Assembly: GCA_965652545.1 (NCBI GenBank)
Contig: CBFGWV010000309.1
Coordinates: forward strand, 1-5,585
Direction of reading: 5' to 3'
Source: CBFGWV01 sp965652545
Lineage (GTDB): Bacteria > Pseudomonadota > Gammaproteobacteria > Competibacterales > Competibacteraceae
DNA length: 5,585 nucleotides
Part shown: positions 1-5,585 of the stretch, piece by piece
Numbering within the stretch: the stretch's first letter is position 1
How the letters are laid out: the number at the start of each line of letters is the position of its first letter
Notes under the pieces: model-generated
The model's input: the letters and a program-made list of their open reading frames with translations, nothing else
Told to the model about the DNA's origin: nothing
The model's database searches: none
Program-made: the position numbers and the translations under genes

Positions 1-1027
1 CCACCTGCGCGGTCTGCCGGACCTCGGCCACCGTGGTCGTCGTCTCCCCGACCGCGGTGGCGGTCTGACTGGCGCTGCTGGCCAATTGCGAGGTCGATAC
101 CGAGATCTCGCTGGTGGCGGCGGCCAGCACGTCCGTGCTCTCGGCAAGCGAACGCATCAACTCGCGCAAGTTGTGCACCATGGTGGCGAAAGCGTTGCCC
201 AGCACGTCGGCGTCGGATTGCGGCTGGACGTCCACGCGCAGATCCGCATCGGCGATGGTGCGCGCCACCACGGCCATGGCGCCCAAGGCGGCGCTCATGC
301 GCGAAAAGGTTTGGATCAACAGACCGACCTCGTCCGTGCGCTGACTCGACGGTAGGGTGACTGTCAAATCCCCCGCGGCAATGCGTGCGGCAACGTGGGT
401 GATCTCACCGAGCGGCCGGGCGATCATGCGTGAGAGCAGCATGACGATGAGCACGGCGGCCAGCAACGCCACCACGCCTACGGTCAGAACGGTGGTCTGA
501 AGCGCCGTGGCGCGGGCCTTGGCGCGGGCTCTGGCATCATCGGCCAGCACCTGTGCGAATGAGCGGATTTCGAGGAACGCGTCTGCCTGGGCACCCAGTG
601 CGATGGACAGCGCAGCATCCAGGTCGCCTTGCCGAGCCAACGGTAAAACGCGCTGGTCGCGGACACCAATGAACGCATCCCGCTTCGTCGCAAGGTCGTC
701 GATGCGCGACTGGAGCGCGATATCGGTACCGCCTGATTGGCGCAATTGGGCAAACAGAGCGTCACTCTCGCGGGCGGTGGTCTCGATCGCTTCGAGCAGC
801 CGGTCCCAGTTGCTGCGGTCGGGGTCGCTCAACAAGGTCAACAGGGAGGCTCGCTGGCTGTTGATGTTGCTGTCCACCGCCATCAACCCCTCGGCCAGGG
901 CGAAGTGGCGTTCCATGCTCTGAATGCCGGTAAAGGCCAACACGGCATTGATGGCCATGAAGCAGACGATCAGACCGAAGCCAGCGGCGAGCTTGGTCCT
1001 GGTCTTGAGATTGGCAAACCATTTCAT
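1..1027 (-). CDS. Methyl-accepting chemotaxis protein, partial (C-terminal signalling domain outside window)
   Basis: This is a membrane receptor that would sense a signal in the periplasm and control a CheA kinase through CheW. The frame is open from ATG at 1027 to the window edge, giving 342 residues without a stop. Visible order: a short basic cytoplasmic start (MKWFANLKTRTK), TM1 at about residues 12-33, a helical periplasmic region of about 34-177 resembling a four-helix-bundle sensor, TM2 at about 178-199, and a HAMP domain at about 200-250 (ARPL at 203-206, DEVG at 232-235). A second HAMP-like unit follows at about 253-292 (DVLGNAF at 274-280). The start of the methylation helices (TSEISVSTSQLASSASQTAT from 305, then VGETTTTVAEV) is typical of MCPs. 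The conserved kinase-control hairpin is not in the window. AGGGA lies 7 bases before the ATG. The gene is last of four visible co-directional chemosensory genes, 36 bases after CheW2. The ligand cannot be predicted. The family call is secure; a WspA-like role is inferred from neighbours. Confidence 0.93.
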   Translation of the reverse strand, partial: MKWFANLKTRTKLAAGFGLIVCFMAINAVLAFTGIQSMERHFALAEGLMAVDSNINSQRASLLTLLSDPDRSNWDRLLEAIETTARESDALFAQLRQSGGTDIALQSRIDDLATKRDAFIGVRDQRVLPLARQGDLDAALSIALGAQADAFLEIRSFAQVLADDARARAKARATALQTTVLTVGVVALLAAVLIVMLLSRMIARPLGEITHVAARIAAGDLTVTLPSSQRTDEVGLLIQTFSRMSAALGAMAVVARTIADADLRVDVQPQSDADVLGNAFATMVHNLRELMRSLAESTDVLAAATSEISVSTSQLASSASQTATAVGETTTTVAEVRQTAQV

Positions 1028-1034
1028 GCCTTGG

Positions 1035-1039
1035 TCCCT
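1035..1039 (-). promoter_or_regulatory. Shine-Dalgarno of the MCP gene
   Basis: On the minus strand AGGGA stands 7 bases upstream of the ATG at 1027, in the 36-base gap after the CheW2 stop. It supports this start codon and suggests that the receptor initiates translation independently rather than by stop/start overlap like the two genes before it. Confidence 0.55.
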
Positions 1040-1063
1040 GTATCCAACGTAGGAGGTGGCACT

Positions 1064-1633
1064 TCATCCATCGACAGTCTCGTGCACGACCAGCCGGTCG
1101 TCCGCGAGCATGCGCGCCGCATCTAGGACCACTAGACGCTCGGCGGTCACGCCCTTGAGATACTCCGCGCGGATGCCGGTCAACGTCGGCAGCGAGTCCT
1201 CGAGCCTATCCAAGGGAATTCGGCACGTTCCCGCGACGGTGTCGGCCAGCAGCCCGAATGTCATCACCGGGGTGGCGATCAGCAGTATCCGGTGAAGATC
1301 GGTGATGCCCGATTCGGGAAGATCGAAGAACTTCTTCAAGTCGATGACCGGGAGGATCCGGCCGCGCACGTTGACCAGCCCACGGACGAATGCGGGCGTG
1401 CATGGCAGCGGGGTGAGATTCTCCAAAGGGTGGACTTCGCGCACGAAGGCGACTTCGAGCGCATAGCGCTCACCCGCAAGGCCGAACTCGATCACCTCCA
1501 GCGCCGAGCCCTCTTGCTCGGGAGGCTCCGGTTCGCGCGCCAGCTGCTGCGCCCGCAAGCGGAGTATCTCGGCATCCGCCTCGGCCTTGCCCGGGGTCCG
1601 CCCCGTATCGAAATCGGGCCGTTCCTGGCTCAT
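1064..1633 (-). CDS. CheW-type coupling protein with N-terminal extension (WspD-like)
   Basis: This 189-residue protein would act as a scaffold joining a receptor to a CheA kinase. Residues 1-44 are a charged Glu/Arg/Gln-rich extension that looks helical or disordered. Residues 45-180 form the CheW domain, starting at LEVIEFGLAGERYALEV and carrying the family signature FVRGLVNVRGRILPVIDLKK (82-101), followed by the second-half strands (HRILLIATPVMTFGLLADTV). Canonical CheW is about 150-170 residues, so the added length is at the N-terminus. The ATG at 1633 overlaps the CheR stop as ATGA, with no clear Shine-Dalgarno, so translation is probably coupled. The frame stays open upstream to 2134, but that part lies entirely inside the CheR gene in another frame and has no CheW homology, so the ATG at 1633 is chosen. 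In Wsp-type operons the CheW after the TPR-containing CheR is called WspD. I infer that role from position, not from a sequence match. Confidence 0.93.
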   Translation of the reverse strand: MSQERPDFDTGRTPGKAEADAEILRLRAQQLAREPEPPEQEGSALEVIEFGLAGERYALEVAFVREVHPLENLTPLPCTPAFVRGLVNVRGRILPVIDLKKFFDLPESGITDLHRILLIATPVMTFGLLADTVAGTCRIPLDRLEDSLPTLTGIRAEYLKGVTAERLVVLDAARMLADDRLVVHETVDG

Positions 1634-3000
1634 TGCGCGACCGGTGTATCGAGCAGTTGGGCGAGTGTCGTCATCAGGCGAGCGACGGTCAGCCCGCCGG
1701 ATTCCGGGAGGATGGCATCCGGCGGGCACCCACGGGCGGCCGACGCGGTGTTGCGGTAATGACGTCGGGCGACATCGCTCTGGCCACGACGACGGGCGAT
1801 ATGGCCAAGCGCCAAGTGGGCAAGGACGAAGCCGGGGTCGAGGTAAAGCACCCGTTGCAGGGCGGCGACCGCCGCATCCAGCGTCTGTTGCTCCTGGAGA
1901 ATACAGGCGCGCAGATAGTGGTGACCGGCGGCCATCTTGTCGATGGCGACAAGCCGGTCGCAGCAATGCAATGCCTCGGCCAATTGGCCGAGATCGGCAT
2001 GAGCGCGGGCGGCCGCGGCCAGGCTGGCGACCTCCGACGCAAGCATGCGATCGGCGGATAAGGGCGCGCGCTGCCAAACGGCGGGCGATAGGGCAGGCTC
2101 GTGCGGCACGCACGGCGTCACCGTCGGCTCCCATCGTGGGGTTGGCGGCGGCGTATGTCTGCTATCCGCACCGGTGTTGCGGAACAGCGTGGCGCCATCG
2201 AAACGCACCGCTTCGAGCCCCGATGCGGCGACCAGCGAGGACTCGACGGGGGCGACCACGAGCCATCCACCGGGCGCAAGGCGACGGGCGAGGGCTCTCA
2301 CGGCCCGCTCGGCCTGCGCCGGCGAGAAGTACATCAGAACGTTGCGGCAAAGTATGACGTCCATGTCTGCCTGGGCCGAGGGGGCGTCCGCCACCAGATT
2401 GTGCTGCTCGAACCTCACCATGTCGCGAATTGCCGGGTTCAATGCCCATTGCGCAGGCCCCGCTGCGGTGAAGTATCGACGGCGAAAATCCATCGGCGTA
2501 TCGCGAAACGACCAATTCCCGTAAACGCCGCGAGCGGCCTTGCACAGAAAACGCGAACTGATGTCACTGGCATGGATGCGGATACGCCAGTCGATGCGAT
2601 CGGGTATCAACCGGTCGAGACAGATTGCAACTGAATACGCCTCCTCACCCGTACAGCAGGCCGCAATCCATAGGTTCAACCGCCGTTCGTGGGTTGCGCG
2701 TGCCGCGATCAGCGGCGGCAGCACTTGCGTTTCCAGAACCGACAATGTGGCCGGATCCCTGAGGAAGTAGGTCTCGCCCACGGTCAGATGATTGGCCAGA
2801 ACATCGAAGCTCGCCGCGCTCACGGTGTCGGACAGCAGGTCGTGGACGTATGTGTCGACATCCGGGCATCCCAGCTCGTGCGCCGCCTCCCGAACGCCTT
2901 TGCGCAGATCCGATGCGCGCTCGGGGGGATAATCCAGGCCCAGCCGGGCAGTCACCAGCCCGCCCAACGCGTCCCATTGCGCCGCGGGCACGGTACCCAT
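1630..3000 (-). CDS. CheR-type chemoreceptor glutamate methyltransferase with C-terminal TPR-like region (WspC-like)
   Basis: CheR transfers methyl groups from S-adenosylmethionine to receptor glutamates and so sets adaptation. The 456-residue product has an N-terminal helical CheR domain (about 5-60), then the catalytic Rossmann domain. Recognisable motifs are GETYFLRD (75-82), the SAM-binding WIAACCTGEEAYSVAI (111-126), ASDIS (144-148) with the acidic residue expected near the cofactor, DVILCRNVLMYF (214-225) and LAPGGWLVV (241-249). A Pro-rich linker (about 276-318) leads to helical repeats resembling TPRs (about 322-415, including ALHCCDRLVAID and AVAALQRVLYLDPGFVLAHL). Simple CheR proteins are about 280 residues; the TPR-extended form is typical of WspC. 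The ATG at 3000 is chosen because GGAG lies 7 bases before it; an in-frame TTG at 3003 is less likely. Its start shares one base with the CheW1 stop (TGATG) and its stop overlaps the CheW2 start (ATGA), indicating one transcript. The family is clear; the Wsp assignment is inferred from domain layout and neighbours. Confidence 0.95.
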   Translation of the reverse strand: MGTVPAAQWDALGGLVTARLGLDYPPERASDLRKGVREAAHELGCPDVDTYVHDLLSDTVSAASFDVLANHLTVGETYFLRDPATLSVLETQVLPPLIAARATHERRLNLWIAACCTGEEAYSVAICLDRLIPDRIDWRIRIHASDISSRFLCKAARGVYGNWSFRDTPMDFRRRYFTAAGPAQWALNPAIRDMVRFEQHNLVADAPSAQADMDVILCRNVLMYFSPAQAERAVRALARRLAPGGWLVVAPVESSLVAASGLEAVRFDGATLFRNTGADSRHTPPPTPRWEPTVTPCVPHEPALSPAVWQRAPLSADRMLASEVASLAAAARAHADLGQLAEALHCCDRLVAIDKMAAGHHYLRACILQEQQTLDAAVAALQRVLYLDPGFVLAHLALGHIARRRGQSDVARRHYRNTASAARGCPPDAILPESGGLTVARLMTTLAQLLDTPVAQ

Positions 3001-3470
3001 CAACCGTCTCCGCCCTGGCCCGTCAGCGCTTCGACCAGGCTGCGTTCCTCATCCAGAGACAGAAAGCGGTCGAGGTCGTGAAGCAGCACCATGCCATCGG
3101 GCAGCCGCAGCACACCGGCCACATGCTCAAGCCCCGGCACGACCGACGGTGCGGCGACGATATCGGTCTCGTTGCAGGTGAAGACATCATTTACTGCATC
3201 GGCAAGCAGCGCAACCTGGCGGCGTACCGTGCGGGCGACGATCAAAATATCGTCCACGCTCACGGCTTTCTCGCCAATGCCGAATCGTTTACGCATGTTA
3301 ATGACAGGAATAATTTGTCCTTCTACGTTAACAATGCCCATGACAATCGATGGGGCAGATGGAAGCGGTGTGATGTCCACGCTGCGGACGATTCGATCCA
3401 CCGTATCAATATCCAGTGCGTAGCCCAACCCACCTAGGGTAAACACAACGAAGTGTTTGGCTGGATTCAT
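3000..3470 (-). CDS. CheW-type coupling protein (WspB-like), first gene of the visible operon
   Basis: This is a short coupling protein of 156 residues, almost entirely one CheW domain: KHFVVFTLGGLGYALDIDTV at 5-24, the signature VMGIVNVEGQIIPVINMRKR at 43-62, and the second subdomain (ILIVARTVRRQVALLADAVN) at 75-94. It would link a receptor to a CheA in the cytoplasm. Two starts are possible. ATG at 3470 begins right at the conserved domain; ATG at 3509 would add 13 residues (MPKAGVLRPTAEK) and lies inside an inverted repeat. Neither has a strong Shine-Dalgarno. I prefer 3470 on domain fit. The stop TGA shares one base with the CheR start. Part of the 5' half is clearly poorer in GC than the neighbouring genes. 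It is the first gene after the divergent intergenic region, so the operon promoter should lie just upstream. Confidence 0.9.
   Translation of the reverse strand: MNPAKHFVVFTLGGLGYALDIDTVDRIVRSVDITPLPSAPSIVMGIVNVEGQIIPVINMRKRFGIGEKAVSVDDILIVARTVRRQVALLADAVNDVFTCNETDIVAAPSVVPGLEHVAGVLRLPDGMVLLHDLDRFLSLDEERSLVEALTGQGGDG
3008..3011 (-). promoter_or_regulatory. Shine-Dalgarno of the cheR-like gene
   Basis: GGAG on the minus strand lies within the end of the CheW1 reading frame, 7 bases before the ATG at 3000 and only 4 bases before the competing TTG at 3003. The spacing favours the ATG as the CheR start. Confidence 0.5.
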
Positions 3471-3505
3471 TTTTTCTGCCGTTGGCCTGAGCACGCCCGC
3501 CTTCG

Positions 3506-3520
3506 GCATGTTTTACATGC
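3506..3520. repeat. Perfect inverted repeat GCATGT-TTT-ACATGC, possible operator
   Basis: Two 6-base arms (3506-3511 and 3515-3520) pair perfectly around a 3-base spacer. On the minus strand the arms flank AAA and are preceded by an A/T-only-plus-one-G run (TTTTGTTTT, 3529-3521). The site lies just upstream of the preferred CheW1 start and contains the alternative ATG at 3509. A stem this short with no following T-tract in either direction does not look like an intrinsic terminator. A regulator binding site is possible, but a 6-bp dyad can also occur by chance. Confidence 0.35.
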
Positions 3521-3643
3521 AAAACAAAAGGCCGCGTTACAGATGGACGATTTACAACGAGTATAGACACACTCCGTTGTATCCGGGACGCAACCGCGCG
3601 CGAAATATCGACCCTGCACCGCCTTGTGAACCTCCGTTGCAAT

Positions 3644-3649
3644 GGAAAG
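3644..3649 (+). promoter_or_regulatory. Possible Shine-Dalgarno of the permease gene
   Basis: GGAAAG ends 10 bases before the ATG at 3660. The in-frame upstream ATG at 3642 has no purine-rich element at normal distance. This supports, weakly, initiation at 3660. Confidence 0.35.
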
Positions 3650-3659
3650 CCTATTGGAC

Positions 3660-5441
3660 ATGACCCACGACCAAGCCACCCTGTTCGCCCTCATCTGCGT
3701 CGTCATCGTCCTGCTGGTCTGGGGACGCTGGCGCTACGACCTGGTAGCCTTCGGCGCACTCGTGGTCGCCCTCATCCTGGGGGCGGTACCCGTCGAGAAA
3801 GCCTTCAGCGGGTTCGGCCATCCGGCGACGGTGATTATCGCGCTCGTCCTGATCATCAGCCGCGGACTGTCCAATGCCGGAGTGGTGGAAATGGTGTCCG
3901 AGAAGCTGATCGACAGCGGACGCCGCCTGACCGTCCACATCGGGCTGATGGCCAGCGTCTCCGGCGCACTGTCGGCCATCATGAACAACGTGGCGGCGCT
4001 GGCCCTGCTGATGCCCATCGACCTGCGCGCGGCCTCGCGCGCCAAGCGCAGCCCCGCAATTACCCTCATGCCGTTGTCGTTCGCCACGATTCTAGGCGGC
4101 ATGATCACGCTGATCGGCACACCGCCGAACATCATCATTGCGTCGTTCCGCCAAGACGCCATGGGCGAGCCGTTCGGCATGTTCGATTTCGCACCGGTCG
4201 GCCTGGCCTGCGCGGTCGCAGGCATCGCTTTCGTCGCATTGCTCGGGTGGCGGCTGATTCCGACCGCCCGTCAGGAACAGAACCCCACCGCGCAGTTGTT
4301 CGAGTTGAGCGATTATGTCGCCGAGCTCAAGGTTCGCGAGGGCTCGCAGGTCGTCGATGAGTTTATGGCCGCCCTGGATGAGAACGCCGCGGAGGCCGAG
4401 GCGGAGATCATCGGCCTGGTGCGCAACGGCCAACGCATGCCCGGCTTTGCCCGCCGGTTCAAGCTCCAGGTCGATGATGTGCTGGTAGTGCAAGGTGGCG
4501 CCGAAGCCATCGAGAACCTCGCCGGCAAGCTGGACCTCGACCCCGTAGACACCGAGCGCAGCGGTGACAACCTGGCCGGTGACGGCGAGGTGGAGCTGAT
4601 GGAAGCGGTAGTGCAGCGCGGTGCCCGTGCCGAAGGCCGCTCTGCGGCCAGCCTTAACCTGTTGCGCGGTCGCGGCGTGGCGCTGCTGGGTATATCGCGC
4701 CAGGGCCGCTCGTTTCGCCAGCGGGTGCGCCGCCTGGTAATGCAAGGCGGCGATGTGCTGCTTCTGCTCGGCCCGCGCGAGCGTCTGCTGGACACCGTGA
4801 GCTGGCTGGGCGCCCTCCCGCTGGCCGAGCGCGGTCTTCAGGTCATCCAACGCGGCAAAGCATGGATAGCGGCCGGGATATTCGCCGCGGCCATTGCGCT
4901 GGCCAGCGCCGGCTTGGTCGATCTGGCCATCGGCCTCGCGGCGGTCACCGTGCTCTATGCCCTGCTGAACATCGTGCCGGTCAATCAAGTGTATGAGTCC
5001 ATCGAATGGCCGGTCATCGTTCTATTGGGGTCGATGATCCCCATCGGCGAGGCCCTGGCGGACAGCGGCGGTACAGGGCTGATCGCGCAGGCGCTGGTCG
5101 ATGTGTCCGCCGGCTATCCGGCGGTGGTCGCGCTGACGCTACTGATGGTGGTCACGATGAGCTTGTCGGATGTGATCAACAACACGGCTACGGCGGTCAT
5201 CGCCGCCCCTATCGCGATCGAAGCGGCGCAAGGGCTCGGCGCCAATCCTGACCCGTTTCTCATGGCCGTGGCGGTTGGGTCCTCATGCGCCTTTCTCACG
5301 CCGATCGGACACAAGAACAACACCATCATCATGGGGCCGGGCGGGTATCGGTTCGGTGACTACTGGCGAATGGGGCTGCCACTGGAGCTATTGATTATCA
5401 TCGTGGCAATACCGATGATCTTGTTGGTGTGGCCTTTGTAA
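3660..5441 (+). CDS. SLC13/DASS-family ion-coupled anion permease with two central RCK_C (TrkA-C) domains
   Basis: This is an inner-membrane secondary transporter of the divalent-anion:Na+ symporter / ion-transporter superfamily. From ATG at 3660 it has 593 residues, the usual length for the bacterial SLC13-plus-RCK_C form. The first membrane half spans about residues 7-200, with hydrophobic segments near 8-22, 27-44, 56-68, 92-120, 134-150 and 176-199, and the substrate/ion-loop motifs IMNNVAAL (107-114) and LIGTPPNIII (151-160). A cytoplasmic insert (about 201-392) holds two RCK_C modules, near 216-295 and 310-392, the second containing LLRGRGVALLGISRQGR (334-350). The second membrane half (about 400-593) mirrors the first, with SDVINNTATAVIAAP (503-517) and FLTPIGHKNNTIIMGPGG (545-562). 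The start at 3660 gives an N-terminus (MTHDQATLFAL) like that usual in the family; an in-frame ATG at 3642 would add six residues. Family members move sulfate, other oxyanions or dicarboxylates. The substrate here cannot be read from sequence. Confidence 0.93.
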   Translation: MTHDQATLFALICVVIVLLVWGRWRYDLVAFGALVVALILGAVPVEKAFSGFGHPATVIIALVLIISRGLSNAGVVEMVSEKLIDSGRRLTVHIGLMASVSGALSAIMNNVAALALLMPIDLRAASRAKRSPAITLMPLSFATILGGMITLIGTPPNIIIASFRQDAMGEPFGMFDFAPVGLACAVAGIAFVALLGWRLIPTARQEQNPTAQLFELSDYVAELKVREGSQVVDEFMAALDENAAEAEAEIIGLVRNGQRMPGFARRFKLQVDDVLVVQGGAEAIENLAGKLDLDPVDTERSGDNLAGDGEVELMEAVVQRGARAEGRSAASLNLLRGRGVALLGISRQGRSFRQRVRRLVMQGGDVLLLLGPRERLLDTVSWLGALPLAERGLQVIQRGKAWIAAGIFAAAIALASAGLVDLAIGLAAVTVLYALLNIVPVNQVYESIEWPVIVLLGSMIPIGEALADSGGTGLIAQALVDVSAGYPAVVALTLLMVVTMSLSDVINNTATAVIAAPIAIEAAQGLGANPDPFLMAVAVGSSCAFLTPIGHKNNTIIMGPGGYRFGDYWRMGLPLELLIIIVAIPMILLVWPL

Positions 5442-5446
5442 CCACG

Positions 5447-5452
5447 GGTGAT
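5447..5452 (+). promoter_or_regulatory. Shine-Dalgarno of the downstream small membrane protein gene
   Basis: GGTGAT, part of the anti-SD complement, lies 4 bases before the ATG at 5457, in the 15-base gap after the permease stop. An in-frame GTG at 5448 overlaps it and is the less likely start. Confidence 0.4.
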
Positions 5453-5456
5453 ACCG

Positions 5457-5585
5457 ATGGGCGTGGCACTGATCGTACTTGCGGTTTCGGTTCTGGCGAT
5501 CGCCGTCTACCTGGCGACGCGGGAGCGCGGCCAGCGCCGGCACAAGCACGAGGCCCATGCCGACAGCGTGATGCACTGCCGGCAT
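5457..5585 (+). CDS. Small single-helix membrane protein, partial (unknown function)
   Basis: An open frame begins at ATG 5457, 15 bases after the permease stop, and continues through the window edge, with 43 residues visible. Residues 1-18 (MGVALIVLAVSVLAIAVY) form one hydrophobic membrane segment or signal anchor. A basic, histidine-rich stretch follows (RERGQRRHKHEAH at 22-34, and MHCRH at the edge). Thirty-six of the 43 codons end in G or C, matching the neighbouring real genes and supporting coding. Close spacing in the same direction suggests co-transcription with the permease. I do not recognise the family. The tail with several His and one Cys could bind metal, but that is speculation. 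Confidence 0.55.
   Translation, partial: MGVALIVLAVSVLAIAVYLATRERGQRRHKHEAHADSVMHCRH

Larger units (their letters stand above)
3471..3659. promoter_or_regulatory. Divergent intergenic region between chemosensory operon and permease gene
   Basis: This stretch separates two oppositely directed transcription units and should contain the promoters of both. If CheW1 starts at 3509 the gap shrinks to 3510-3659. It is richer in A and T than the genes, especially at 3506-3572. On the minus strand TATACT (3565-3560) resembles a sigma-70 -10 element, but no acceptable -35 stands at normal spacing. I found no good sigma-28 flagellar promoter and no sigma-54 -24/-12 pair. The only well-formed element is the dyad at 3506-3520. 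Confidence 0.5.

Noticed and set aside
1051..1059. Strong Shine-Dalgarno-like AGGAGGTGG on the plus strand
   Set aside because: No suitable start codon or coding frame follows; it falls in the gap between two minus-strand genes and is probably coincidental.
1634..2134. Upstream in-frame extension of CheW2 on the minus strand, giving a 356-residue frame
   Set aside because: It lies wholly inside the CheR gene in another frame, is Arg/Pro/Ala-rich without family features, and CheW2 has an ATG exactly at the CheR stop overlap.
1587..2357. 256-residue plus-strand frame opposite CheR
   Set aside because: Arg/Gly/Pro-rich low-complexity translation, typical of an antisense shadow of a GC-rich gene with strong CheR motifs.
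3506..3529. Dyad plus T-rich stretch as an intrinsic terminator
   Set aside because: The stem is only 6 bp with moderate GC, and the T-rich stretch precedes the stem on the minus strand and is absent after it on the plus strand.
3560..3567. TATACT (minus) / TATAGA (plus) as -10 promoter elements
   Set aside because: No -35 element at 16-18 base spacing on either strand, so not listed as promoters.
3626..4360. 244-residue plus-strand frame overlapping the permease start
   Set aside because: Arg/His/Pro-rich out-of-frame reading of the permease gene.
4092..4988. 298-residue minus-strand frame opposite the permease
   Set aside because: His/Gln/Ala-rich antisense shadow with no recognisable domain; the plus strand carries a complete SLC13 protein.
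5388..5585. Minus-strand frame at the right edge
   Set aside because: Overlaps the permease end, and the plus-strand frame has better codon third-position pattern, spacing and a Shine-Dalgarno.

Overview
The window is GC-rich, gene-dense bacterial DNA. Short intergenic gaps, start/stop overlaps and the protein families suggest a proteobacterium, probably a gammaproteobacterium. That is an inference from family and operon style, and I cannot name a genus. I see no RNA genes, mobile elements, CRISPR arrays or long repeats.

The left 3.5 kb, on the minus strand and read from right to left, is part of a chemosensory operon. It encodes a short CheW-type coupling protein (3470-3000), a CheR methyltransferase with a C-terminal TPR-like region (3000-1630), a second CheW with a charged N-terminal extension (1633-1064), and a methyl-accepting chemotaxis protein (MCP) that starts at 1027 and runs off the left edge. 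CheW1 and CheR share one base (TGATG), CheR and CheW2 overlap by four bases (ATGA), and the MCP follows after 36 bases behind its own Shine-Dalgarno sequence. The set CheW / CheR-TPR / CheW / MCP is that of Wsp-like systems of the alternative-cellular-function class (WspB-WspC-WspD-WspA in Pseudomonas), although here the receptor comes last. The expected missing parts (a CheA, often fused to a receiver domain, a CheB, and an output regulator) would lie beyond the left edge.

A divergent intergenic region of about 150-190 bases (roughly 3471-3659) separates this operon from the right half. It holds a perfect 6-bp dyad with a 3-base loop at 3506-3520 and no convincing full promoter.

The right half, on the plus strand, encodes a full-length SLC13/DASS-type ion-coupled anion permease with two RCK_C (TrkA-C) domains in its central loop (3660-5441). 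Fifteen bases later comes the start of a small one-helix, His- and Arg-rich membrane protein cut off by the right edge. No functional link between the transporter and the chemosensory operon is visible beyond the shared upstream region.

I see no evidence of a wholly undescribed system. The most notable points are the Wsp-like operon layout, the apparent tandem HAMP arrangement in the receptor, the intergenic dyad, and a local drop in GC in CheW1.
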